64,000 nt of DNA, from positions 1,364,001 through 1,428,000 of the forward strand of contig NZ_CP011487.1 in the NCBI RefSeq assembly GCF_001653475.1, given 5' to 3'. This document shows, one piece after another, positions 47,489 to 57,400 of the stretch (its first letter is position 1; the number at the start of each line of letters is the position of its first letter). Below the pieces are notes generated by a model, which was not told where the DNA came from, made no database searches, and saw nothing but the letters and a program-made list of their open reading frames with translations. A program made the position numbers and the translations under genes. This stretch comes from Helicobacter pylori (lineage in GTDB: Bacteria; Campylobacterota; Campylobacteria; Campylobacterales; Helicobacteraceae).

Positions 47489-49357
47489 TTGCAAGAAACA
47501 GACAACTTATTAAAAACATTGAATGTGAAATCGCTTTTAGAAGCCTTGCTTGTTTATACGCCCAAAGGCTATAAAGATTTAAATTTATTAAAACATTTTG
47601 AATTGGGCTTGAGCGGCGTTTTAGAAGTGGATATTTTAGATAAAAGAAACTACGCCAAAGTTTTAAAGATTTTTGCCTATTCCAAACGATTTTACAAAAA
47701 TTTAGAGCTTGTTTTTTTCAATTACAGCGCGTTCCATCACAAGCAGTTTAAAACCGGCGAGAGTTTGTTCATTTATGGTAAATTAGAGCAAAGCTCTTTC
47801 AATCAAGCTTATACTATTAACACGCCTAAAATCCTTACCGAATTTGGCAAAATTTCTTTAATTTTTAAAAAAGTTAAAAATCATAAAAAAATACAAGAAA
47901 ATTTACAAAAACTCATTTCGTTAGAAAATTTAAAAAAGGAAGGCATTAAAGAGAATATCGCGCATTTATTGTTAGAAATCTTTTTCCCCACGCCGCATTT
48001 TGTCAAGGATTTTGAAACCAATAAAAATTTTCCTTCACAACATTTAAATGCATTAAAATACATTGAAATGTTTTTTTATATGAAAAATTTAGAGCGCAAA
48101 AAATTGCAATTCAACGCTAAAATCGCATGCCCCAATAACAGCGAACGCTTGAAAGCGTTTATCGCTTCTTTACCCTTTAAACTCACCAACGACCAACAAA
48201 ACGCCATTAAAGAAATCCAAAACGATCTCACTAGCCCTATAGCGTGCAAGCGTTTGATTGTGGGCGATGTGGGGTGCGGGAAAACGATGGTGATTTTAGC
48301 GAGCATGGTATTAGCTTACCCTAATAAAACCCTTTTAATGGCACCCACTTCCATTCTCGCTAAACAGCTTTATAATGAAGCCTTAAAATTTTTACCCCCT
48401 TATTTTGAAGTGGAATTACTGCTTGGCGGGAGCCACAAAAAAAACCATTTGTTTGAAAAAATCACTCATGTCGTTATAGGCACGCAAGCGTTGTTGTTTG
48501 ATAAGCGCAATTTGAATGAATTCGCTTTGGTGATCACTGATGAGCAGCACCGATTTGGCACAAAGCAACGCTATCAATTGGAAAAAATGGCGAGCAGTAA
48601 GGGGGGCAATAAACCCCATTCCTTGCAATTTTCCGCTACCCCCATTCCTCGCACTCTGGCTTTAGCCAAAAGCGCGTTTGTGAAAACGACCATGATTAGA
48701 GAAATCCCTTATTCTAAAGAGATTGAAACTCTAGTTTTGCATAAAAGAGATTTTAAAATAGTGATGGAGAAAATCAGCGAAGAAATCGCTCAAAACCATC
48801 AAGTCATTGTCGTCTATCCGCTTGTGAATGAAAGCGAAAAAATCCCGTATTTATCGCTCAGTGAGGGGGCAAGTTTTTGGCAAAAACGCTTTAAAAATGT
48901 TTATACCACTTCAGGGCAAGATAAAAATAAAGAAGAAGTGATTGAAGAATTCATGGAGTCTGGGAGCATTCTTTTAGCGACTACGCTCATTGAGGTGGGC
49001 ATTTCTTTACCACGATTGAGCGTGATGGTGATTTTAGCGCCTGAGAGATTAGGCTTAGCGACTTTGCACCAGTTAAGGGGGCGCGTGTCTCGTAATGGCT
49101 TGAAAGGCTATTGTTTTTTATGCACGATCCAAGAAGAAAACGAACGATTAGAAAAATTTGCTGATGAACTAGACGGCTTTAAAATCGCTGAATTGGATTT
49201 GGAATACAGAAAAAGCGGGGATTTACTCCAAGGTGGAGAGCAGAGCGGGAATAGTTTTGAATACATTGACTTAGCCAAAGATGAAAACATTATCACTGAA
49301 GTGAAACGGGATTTTTTAAAAAGCGCTAGCGTTTCACATGGAACATTTGAAAATTAA
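47489..49357 (+). CDS. recG: ATP-dependent DNA helicase RecG
   Basis: 622 aa. Remodels stalled forks and Holliday junctions. OB-fold wedge (about 40-115), then LTNDQQNAIKEIQ, Walker A GDVGCGKT (about 258-265), VVIGTQALL, TDEQHRFGTKQR (DEQH), SATPIPRTLAL, and RLGLATLHQLRGRVSR (motif VI). Start is TTG at 47489; the first ATG would remove part of the wedge. Shorter than E. coli RecG (693 aa), as usual in Helicobacter. Its last codons contain a parS-like site. Confidence 0.95.
   Translation: MQETDNLLKTLNVKSLLEALLVYTPKGYKDLNLLKHFELGLSGVLEVDILDKRNYAKVLKIFAYSKRFYKNLELVFFNYSAFHHKQFKTGESLFIYGKLEQSSFNQAYTINTPKILTEFGKISLIFKKVKNHKKIQENLQKLISLENLKKEGIKENIAHLLLEIFFPTPHFVKDFETNKNFPSQHLNALKYIEMFFYMKNLERKKLQFNAKIACPNNSERLKAFIASLPFKLTNDQQNAIKEIQNDLTSPIACKRLIVGDVGCGKTMVILASMVLAYPNKTLLMAPTSILAKQLYNEALKFLPPYFEVELLLGGSHKKNHLFEKITHVVIGTQALLFDKRNLNEFALVITDEQHRFGTKQRYQLEKMASSKGGNKPHSLQFSATPIPRTLALAKSAFVKTTMIREIPYSKEIETLVLHKRDFKIVMEKISEEIAQNHQVIVVYPLVNESEKIPYLSLSEGASFWQKRFKNVYTTSGQDKNKEEVIEEFMESGSILLATTLIEVGISLPRLSVMVILAPERLGLATLHQLRGRVSRNGLKGYCFLCTIQEENERLEKFADELDGFKIAELDLEYRKSGDLLQGGEQSGNSFEYIDLAKDENIITEVKRDFLKSASVSHGTFEN
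49330..49345 (+). promoter_or_regulatory. parS-like site 1 (inside recG 3' end)
   Basis: CGTTTCACATGGAACA, near-palindromic and differing at three positions from the bacterial parS consensus TGTTTCACGTGAAACA. The core GTTTCACATGGAACA is identical to the site at 54335. About 7 kb from dnaA, where ParB sites are expected. Confidence 0.6.
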
Positions 49358-49400
49358 GGTAGATTTGAGTAATTTAAATCATTTAAAATAAAGGATAGAG

Positions 49401-51377
49401 ATGCAAAATAAAGAAATTTGTGAAGAAAAAAGCGTTAATGAAAAAAATTTAGAGGTTTTTAATCGTTATTTTCCCGGTTGCTTGAGTATAGAAAATGATG
49501 ATAAACTCACGCTGGATGTGGGAAGATTAAAAGCGTTGCTAGGGGATTTTAGCGAAATAAAAGAAGAGGGCTATGGGTTGGATTTTGTGGGTAAGAAAAT
49601 CGCCTTAAATGAAGCTTTTAAGAAAAATAATAAGATTTTAAAGCCCTTAAACGAATCCACTAGCAAGCACATTCTCATCAAGGGCGATAATTTAGACGCT
49701 CTCAAAATCTTAAAACAAAGTTATAGTGAAAAAATCAAAATGATTTACATTGATCCGCCTTACAACACGAAAAACGATAATTTTATCTATAGCGATGATT
49801 TTTCACAATCCAATGAAGAGACTTTAAAACAATTGGATTATTCTAAAGAAAAATTAGATTATATCAAGAATCTTTTTGGGTCCAAATGCCATAGCGGGTG
49901 GCTTAGTTTCATGTATCCCAGGTTGTTACTCGCTAAAGATTTGCTCAGACAAGACGGCGTGATTTTTATCAGCATTGACGATAACGAATGCGCCCAACTC
50001 AAACTTTTATGCGATGAAATTTTTGGGGAGGGGAATTTTGTGGCTCAATTTATATGGCATTCTAAAAATAAGCCAAGTGGCAACACAACAGAAGATAAAA
50101 CGATTGATACAAGAACAGAATATATTTTTTGCTATCAAAGATATAATTTTAAAGCAAATAAACATGAAAATACAAAAGAAGAATTGGAAGAAAAAGGTTA
50201 TATTTTAAAAGATGAATATTTTGAAACAAGAGGGCATTATAAGCTTACTCCTTTAATGCGCTCATGTTCTGCAAGTAGTTTTCAATATATTGAGAGCTTG
50301 GATTATGAAATACAAGCGCCTGATGGCACATGGTTTAAAAACCATCAAAATATTAAAAAAGAGAAATCATACTGCTATACTTGGAGTAAAAAATTATTTG
50401 ATTTTGGTAATCAAAATGGGTTTATTGAATTTCAAAAAACGAGCGATGGTTTTTGGTGTGCATATAGAAAAATGTATGAATTATGTGCAATTGATAATAA
50501 AAAACTACAGATTATCTATCGTAAAAGTGGGAATGCGTATTCTAATTTAATTACTAATCTTTATAGCGATATAGGAGCGAATGAAGTAAGAAATATTTTT
50601 AATGGAGAAAAAATTTTTTCATACCCAAAACCCCTAAAACTCATTAGCCGACTGATTGAATTATCCACAAACGAAGGCGACATCATTTTAGACTTTTTCG
50701 CCGGAAGCGGGACAACCGCTCATGCCGTGTTGGAGAGTAATAAGAACGATTATCAAAAATTAAGTGAGGGGGGGGGGTTATTTAATGGCTTGAACGCCGA
50801 ATTTAAAGAAAGGCAGTTCATTCTCGTTCAGTTAGATGAAAAAATTGATCCCAAGAAAAACAAAAGTGCGCATGATTTTTGTTTAAACACCCTAAAATCT
50901 GCCTCTCCAAGCATTTTTGACATCACCGAAGAAAGGATTAAAAGAGCGGGGGCTAAAATCAAAGAAGATTGCCCGCCTTTAGATGTGGGGTTTCAAGCGT
51001 TTGAAATCATTGATGATGAAACGCATGCTAATGATAAAAATCTGGGTGAAGCCCATCAAAAGGATTTATTCCTTTATTCTAACCCTGAAAAAAGGGAAAC
51101 TCAAACGATTTTAATCAAGCTTTTATGCTGCGAGGGTTTAGAGCTCACCACCCCTATAACTTGCTTGATTGAAAACGCCTTGTATCTGGCTAAAAATACG
51201 GCTTTCATTGTGGGGGATATAGAAACGAGTGAAGTTTTAGAAAACTTGAAAGATAAAGGGGTGGAAAAAATCAGCATGTATATGCCAGCTATCAGTAACG
51301 ACAGGCTGTGTTTGGAATTGGGCAGTAATTTGTTTGATTTGAAATTAGAGAGTGGCGATTTAAAGATTAGGGGGTAG
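49401..51377 (+). CDS. type III DNA methyltransferase (Mod), phase-variable
   Basis: 658 aa (HP1522-like). Beta-class adenine methyltransferase: motif IV first, YIDPPYNTKNDNF (DPPY 118-121), then motif I FAGSGTTAHAVLES (about 433). Target recognition lies between (about 210-410), where base composition turns very AT-rich (50.0-50.6 kb), suggesting a swapped domain. A G10 tract (50768-50777) codes EGGG in the full-length frame, so this copy is ON. Length change of the tract would truncate it. Paired with res 2 bp downstream. Confidence 0.92.
   Translation: MQNKEICEEKSVNEKNLEVFNRYFPGCLSIENDDKLTLDVGRLKALLGDFSEIKEEGYGLDFVGKKIALNEAFKKNNKILKPLNESTSKHILIKGDNLDALKILKQSYSEKIKMIYIDPPYNTKNDNFIYSDDFSQSNEETLKQLDYSKEKLDYIKNLFGSKCHSGWLSFMYPRLLLAKDLLRQDGVIFISIDDNECAQLKLLCDEIFGEGNFVAQFIWHSKNKPSGNTTEDKTIDTRTEYIFCYQRYNFKANKHENTKEELEEKGYILKDEYFETRGHYKLTPLMRSCSASSFQYIESLDYEIQAPDGTWFKNHQNIKKEKSYCYTWSKKLFDFGNQNGFIEFQKTSDGFWCAYRKMYELCAIDNKKLQIIYRKSGNAYSNLITNLYSDIGANEVRNIFNGEKIFSYPKPLKLISRLIELSTNEGDIILDFFAGSGTTAHAVLESNKNDYQKLSEGGGLFNGLNAEFKERQFILVQLDEKIDPKKNKSAHDFCLNTLKSASPSIFDITEERIKRAGAKIKEDCPPLDVGFQAFEIIDDETHANDKNLGEAHQKDLFLYSNPEKRETQTILIKLLCCEGLELTTPITCLIENALYLAKNTAFIVGDIETSEVLENLKDKGVEKISMYMPAISNDRLCLELGSNLFDLKLESGDLKIRG
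50768..50777 (+). repeat. G10 homopolymer in mod
   Basis: Ten G bases inside the coding frame (GAG GGG GGG GGG). Slippage shifts the frame and switches the methyltransferase off; the present length is in frame. Confidence 0.9.
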
Positions 51378-51379
51378 AG

Positions 51380-54310
51380 ATGAAAATCAAATTCAAACGA
51401 TTGGATTACCAAGAAAAATGCTTGAATCAAATTTTAGGGGTTCTTAAGGGGATTGATTTGAGAGAGCCAGAAAAGGACATTCAAAGGATTTCTAACCCCG
51501 TTTTTGAAATAGGGGATCTCAAAGATCTTTTATTAGAAAATATCCAAAACTTGCAATCAGAGCAAAAAATAACCCATGGGAGCGTGGGGATTGGTGAGTC
51601 GTTAAACTACGATATTTTAATGGAAACAGGCACAGGGAAGACCTTTTGCTTTTTGGAATGCGTTTATGCCTTGCATAAAAACTACCATTTGTCAAAATTC
51701 ATCGTTTTAGTGCCAAGCAACGCCATTAAATTAGGGGTTTTAAAGAGTATTGAAATCACCAGAGAATTTTTTAAAAGCGAGTATTCTACGAGCGAGCATC
51801 CTGCACATTTAGAAAGCTATGAAAATATAAGAGACTTCATTCTAGCGAGCAATCACAAAGGCTGCGTGTTGGTGATGACTTTTTCTGCCTTCAATAAAGA
51901 GAAGAATGTTATCAATAAATCATGTTTAGAAGACACGAATCTATTCAATGGTGCAAAAAGTTACATGCAAGCTTTAGCCAGTATCCGCCCTATCGTAATC
52001 ATGGACGAACCGCACCGATTTTTGGGCGATAAAACAAAAAAATATTTGGAACAATTAAACGCTCTATTTACGCTCAGGTTTGGGGCGACTTTTAAAGATG
52101 ATTATCATAATCTGATTTATGCACTAGACAGCAAAAAAGCGTTTGATTGCGCCCTAGTGAAAAGCATTAGCGTGGCGTCTGTGGGGGAGAGTCAAGAGTG
52201 TTTTTTAGAGCTTAAAGAGGTTAACAAAAAACAAAATGGAAATGAAGCTACGATTAACTACACGAATTTAGAAAATAAAACAAAAAGCGTCAAAATCAAA
52301 AAGCATGATAATTTAGGGGTGCTAACTCAAATCAGCGCTTTAGAAGATTACATTGTAGAAAATATCGCTAAAACTAAGGTTCTTTTTAGTAATGGCTTTA
52401 ATTTGTTGCTGGATCAAAAAGAGCCTTTTTCTCATCTTTTAGAGGGCGATCAAGAAGTGATGCTCAAAGAAGCGATAGAAAGCCATTTTGAAAGAGAAGA
52501 AGGGCTTTTTAAAAAGGGGATTAAAGCCTTGTGCATGGTGTTTATTAGCGGGGTGAATAGCTATTTAAGCGAGAATGAAAAGCCGGCCAAATTAGCCCTT
52601 TTATTTGAAAAACTCTACCAACAAGAGCTTGAAAAAGTCTTAAAAAAGCCTTTAGATGAAAATTATAGAGCGTATTTGGAACGCACCAAAGACGCTATTC
52701 AAAAAGTGCATGGAGGGTATTTTGCTAAAAGCAATAAAGATGGCGATGAAGCCCAAGTGATCACGCTCATTTTAAAAGAAAAGGAAAAATTGATGAGTTT
52801 TGATTCCGATCTCAGGTTTATTTTTTCGCAATGGGCGTTGCAAGAGGGGTGGGATAACCCTAATGTGATGACGATTTGCAAATTAGCCCCTAGCCATTCC
52901 AATATCACTAAATTGCAACAAATCGGTAGGGGGTTAAGGCTCGCTGTGAATGATAAGGGTGAACGCATCACTAAAGAGCATGCTGATTTTGATTTTGTCA
53001 ATGAATTGGTGGTGATCGTGCCGCAAGTTGAGGGGGATTTTGTGGGAGCGATCCAGCAAGAGATAAGCGAACATAGTTTGATTAAACAAGCATTTAGCGG
53101 GGAAGAGTTGGAAGAAAGCGGCATTGTTAAAAAAGGGTATTACGGGGCTTTATTGGAAACATTAGAGGGTTTGGGTTTTGGAGAAAAAACAGATGATGAA
53201 AACTTTAAACTCACTCTCAACCAAAACGAATTTTTAAAAAAAGAGCCAGAACTAGAAAAATTAAAAGATGAAAAATACATGCTGAATCTTGAAAAATTAA
53301 AAGATTTTTTAAAAGATCGTTTAGTGGGCCATTTTAGAGTTAAGAACAAAAACGAGCGAAAAACTGAAAAAATCAAAATCAATAAGGAAAATTTTAAAAA
53401 ATTTGAAACCTTATGGGAGGGTTTGAATCATCAAGCCCGGATCGCTTATGCCATTGATAGCGAGAGCTTGATTGATGAGATTGTCAAAAAGATCGATTCT
53501 TCTTTTAATGTCAAATCAAAAATCGTTTCGGTTACGACTCATAAAAAAGTAGAAACGATGGGAAATGATGCCAAAACAGAGAGTTTTGAACGAAAAAGCG
53601 CATGCGTGTGGAGCTTGCATGAATTTATCAGCACTTTGTCTAATAAGGTGAAATTGAGTTTTAAAAGCGTGGCTAAAGTGTTAGAAAGCATTGATGGAAA
53701 CAAGTTTGAGCTGATTAAAAAGAACGAACAAGAGAGCTTAAGGCGGTTAGAAGAGCTGTTTTTAGAAATGATTTATCAAAATATTAAAGATAAAATTTCC
53801 TATCAAATGCGCGAAACGACTATTAAAAACAAAAAAAACGATGCATTTTATGATGAAAAAGGAGAAATTAGAGAATTTTTAGACGGGAGTTTGGGGGTAA
53901 ATAAATACGAGATTAAAAATTCAAGCGCGCGAGAAAAATGCCTGTATGAAAATTTCATGCAAGTGGATAGCGAGATTGAAAAAGACACGATTGAAGAATC
54001 TAACGACACTAAAATCATTGTTTTTGGCAAGCTCCCTAGGGTTAAGATCCCGATAGGGTTGAATCAAACTTATAGCCCTGATTTTGGGTATGTGGTTGAA
54101 AACAACGATAAAAAAGTGTTGTTAGTGGTAGAAACTAAGGGGGTTGAAAATGAAAACGAATTGCGCGAAGAAGAAAAGCGCAAAATTTCAACCGCTGAGA
54201 AATTTTTTGAAGCTTTAAAAAAGCAAGGCGTGAATATTGAATACAAAACCAAGATGGAAAACCATCAATTAAGTGCATTGATTAATGAAGTTTTAAATCG
54301 TAAAGATTAG
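51380..54310 (+). CDS. type III restriction enzyme Res subunit
   Basis: 976 aa. SF2 translocase: ETGTGKT (82-88), VLVPSNAI, IMDEPHRF (about 207-214), FGATFKD, and QIGRGLRLAVN (motif VI). C-terminal PD-(D/E)XK nuclease: YSPDFGYVVE then VLLVVETKGVEN. Full length and intact, unlike the hsd locus. Works as a complex with Mod, cutting 25-27 bp from the site when two unmethylated sites face each other (family knowledge). Confidence 0.93.
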   Translation: MKIKFKRLDYQEKCLNQILGVLKGIDLREPEKDIQRISNPVFEIGDLKDLLLENIQNLQSEQKITHGSVGIGESLNYDILMETGTGKTFCFLECVYALHKNYHLSKFIVLVPSNAIKLGVLKSIEITREFFKSEYSTSEHPAHLESYENIRDFILASNHKGCVLVMTFSAFNKEKNVINKSCLEDTNLFNGAKSYMQALASIRPIVIMDEPHRFLGDKTKKYLEQLNALFTLRFGATFKDDYHNLIYALDSKKAFDCALVKSISVASVGESQECFLELKEVNKKQNGNEATINYTNLENKTKSVKIKKHDNLGVLTQISALEDYIVENIAKTKVLFSNGFNLLLDQKEPFSHLLEGDQEVMLKEAIESHFEREEGLFKKGIKALCMVFISGVNSYLSENEKPAKLALLFEKLYQQELEKVLKKPLDENYRAYLERTKDAIQKVHGGYFAKSNKDGDEAQVITLILKEKEKLMSFDSDLRFIFSQWALQEGWDNPNVMTICKLAPSHSNITKLQQIGRGLRLAVNDKGERITKEHADFDFVNELVVIVPQVEGDFVGAIQQEISEHSLIKQAFSGEELEESGIVKKGYYGALLETLEGLGFGEKTDDENFKLTLNQNEFLKKEPELEKLKDEKYMLNLEKLKDFLKDRLVGHFRVKNKNERKTEKIKINKENFKKFETLWEGLNHQARIAYAIDSESLIDEIVKKIDSSFNVKSKIVSVTTHKKVETMGNDAKTESFERKSACVWSLHEFISTLSNKVKLSFKSVAKVLESIDGNKFELIKKNEQESLRRLEELFLEMIYQNIKDKISYQMRETTIKNKKNDAFYDEKGEIREFLDGSLGVNKYEIKNSSAREKCLYENFMQVDSEIEKDTIEESNDTKIIVFGKLPRVKIPIGLNQTYSPDFGYVVENNDKKVLLVVETKGVENENELREEEKRKISTAEKFFEALKKQGVNIEYKTKMENHQLSALINEVLNRKD

Positions 54311-54334
54311 AGCTAATAAGATCAATTACCTTAA

Positions 54335-54350
54335 TGTTTCACATGGAACA
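54335..54350 (+). promoter_or_regulatory. parS-like site 2 (downstream of res)
   Basis: TGTTTCACATGGAACA, two mismatches from consensus parS, in the gap between res and the next R-M gene. With site 1 it brackets the type III cassette. Confidence 0.6.
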
Positions 54351-54394
54351 ATTTTAAAGAAAAGCGTTTTATTTAAAATTCACAGCGCTTTTGT

Positions 54395-54400
54395 TATAAT
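54395..54400 (+). promoter_or_regulatory. -10 box of the type IIG gene
   Basis: TATAAT preceded by TTTTG, 29 bp before the ATG; ribosome site AAAGG at 54418-54422. Confidence 0.55.
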
Positions 54401-54428
54401 CGTTTTTATCCCATTTCAAAGGCGTTTT

Positions 54429-57400
54429 ATGATTAATTTCACTCGCATTTCGCTCAAAGATTTTATTAAAAAATACAATCCCCAAGAACCCAAAACGGAA
54501 ACTATAGAAAATTTTAAAAAAGAAATAAACAGCTTATTAGAAAAAGCGCCAAGACAAGATGATGAAGAGTTTCAAAAAAAGAAAATTAATTCTTTTTTAG
54601 AAAAAACTTATGACTATGATTGCAATACCCATAAAAAAGTGGATAGCGCGATCTATGTGGATGGAGAAGTTCGGGTGCTTATTGAAGTCAAAGCCCTAAA
54701 CAACAAGACAGAATTCCCTAAAGACAAAGAAAATCCGCTCAGTAAAGCCTTTTGTCAAATGATTTTGTATTTTTTAGAAGAGATAAAGGAAAACAACTCC
54801 CTAAAACACGCCATTATTTGCAACGCGCATGAATTTTTTCTCTTTGATTGTAAGGATTTGCTCTTTTTAAACGAAGATAAAAACATCAAAAAATTCTATA
54901 ACAATTGCACTAAAAAAGAAGGCACAGACTCTTCAAAACCAAAATTTTACCAAGATTTAGAACACTATTTACAAGAAGGTTTTCAGGGCAAACTCCGTTA
55001 CGCTCACTTTAATTTGAGCGATGATGAAAAGCTTCCTTTGATTTATCAAGCTTTAAGCCACGAAGTCCTTTTAAAGCAAAAGAAAACCCTTGACGCTAAC
55101 ACGCTTAATAAAGGTTTTTATAACGAATTGCTTTACATTTTAGGGTTAAAAGAGCAAAAAGACAAAGGGAAAATTTTAATCAATCCTAGCGGCACCACAA
55201 ACTCCCTAAGCGATGCTTTAAAAAAGCAATATAAAGATTTAGATAATGATGATGAAAAAGTCATGGCGTTGTTGATTGCTTGGAATAACCGCATCTTGTT
55301 TTTACGGCTTTTAGAAAGCCTTTTAATTTCTTTTGAGCATCTTGAAAAACCTTTCTTAACCACAGAAAACTTTAGAGATTTCAACGCCCTAAACACCCTC
55401 TTTTTTGAAGTCCTAGCCAAGAAAAATAATGAACGCTCCTTAGAAAAAAAAGACAATATTTTAGAAAAAATCCCTTATTTGAATTCCAGTTTGTTTGATA
55501 AAACGCCTTTAGAATCAAATGGGTATGAAATCAAATTGCTCCAAAACGAGCGTTTAGAGATTTATCCTAATTCCATTCTCAAAAAAGATAAAAATGATAA
55601 AAAAGAAAAAGCTTTGCCCTTGCTGGAATACCTTTTTAAATTTTTGCATGCTTATGATTTCACCACCACCCCTAAAGACATTAAAGATAATAGAAATACT
55701 AGCGAAAGCCGTTTGATTAACCCTAGCGTTTTAGGGCTTGTTTTTGAAAAACTCAACGGCTATGAAGAGGGAAGCTTTTATACCCCAAGCTTCATCACAA
55801 GCTACATGTGTAAAGAGAGTATCACGAAAATCGTGTTGGAGAAATTCAATCAAAATTATAAAATAGAGTGTAAAGATTTAACAGAATTAAAAAATTATCT
55901 CAAAAATAACTATAACTATAAAGAGAATAAACGCAAAGAATACTTGCAAGTCTTTCTCACTTTACGCGTTTGCGATCCGGCGGTAGGGAGCGGGCATTTT
56001 TTAGTTTCTGCGCTCAATGAAATGGTGTGGATTGCTTTTAAGCTGGGGTTTATTGTTTCCTTGCCCTTAAGCGCTATTTTAGAGCTAGAAAATGATGAAA
56101 TCCTTATTAAAATTTCTAATAAGCCATTTCTCTACACACGCCCAAGCTCTGAAGAAGAGCTAAACCACCAAATCCAAAAAGAACTTTTTGAGCTTAAAAA
56201 ATCTATCATTGAAAACTGCCTTTTTGGCGTGGATATTAACCCCAATTCTTGCGAAATCACCAAGCTCAGGCTATGGATAGAGCTTTTAAAATACAGCTAC
56301 TATATTTTTAAGGATAATCAAAACACCCAAACGCTTGAAACCCTCCCCAACATTGATATTAACATTAAGTGCGGCAACAGCTTGATCTCACGCTTTAATT
56401 TGAATGACGATCTCAAAAAGATCTCCAATATCAAGAAAAAAATCCAAGATTACAAAGATTTAGTCGCCCAATACAAAGACCCAAACCCTCTCTATCCTTT
56501 AAATAAAGCAGATCTTATCAACAAAATCCAAGACTTAAAAAACACTTTTTCTCTCACGCTCAAAGACCCTAAAACTAAAGCAGAGCTTGAAAAGGCTATT
56601 GAAAAACACATTAAAAATTACAATGATTTTGCCCTAGACGATAAGAGTTTGCTAGATGGGTTAAATTACTTTATCCCAAACCTTTTTGGCACGCCCGAAC
56701 TAAGCCCTAAAGAAGAGGAAGAGGCTTTTGCTTCTTATGGGCGTATTAGATCTTTAAGAAAAAAACTTGATGATGCCTTAAGTGGTGGAGAGTATCAAAA
56801 TGCATTTGAATGGCGCTTTGAATTCCCTGAAGTTTTAGATGATGAGGGGGATTTTTTAGGCTTTGATTTAATCATAGGCAACCCGCCTTATATCCGCCAA
56901 GAAGCAATCAAAGACAAGTCTTTACTAGAAAAGCAATATAAAGATTTCTACGCTGGCACCGCAGATCTTTACACCTACTTTTTTGCCCTGGCTTTCAAGC
57001 TTTTAAAAGAAAAGGGGTTTAACGCTTTCATCACTTCTAACAAATACGCGCGAGCTAAATACGGCGCTAAATTGAGAGAATTGCTGCTCAAAAAAACCAC
57101 CATCTTTAGCTACATGGAATTAAATGCTTTAAAAGTCTTTGAGAGCGCCGCAGTGGATACAAGCATCATGAATTTCATCAAAGAACCGCCCCTTGAAGAG
57201 AGTCGCTTTAATTATTACAAACCCACCGATAAAGACGATTTGAAAAGCGCTCGCCCTCTACTTATGAGACAAAACGCGCTCAAAACAGAAAGCTTTATTT
57301 TTGCCGACACCAAGCTTTTAGATTTAAGGGACAAAATGGAAAAAGCGGCACCGCTTAAAGACTGGGATATTAAAATCAATTATGGGATAAAAACCGGTTT

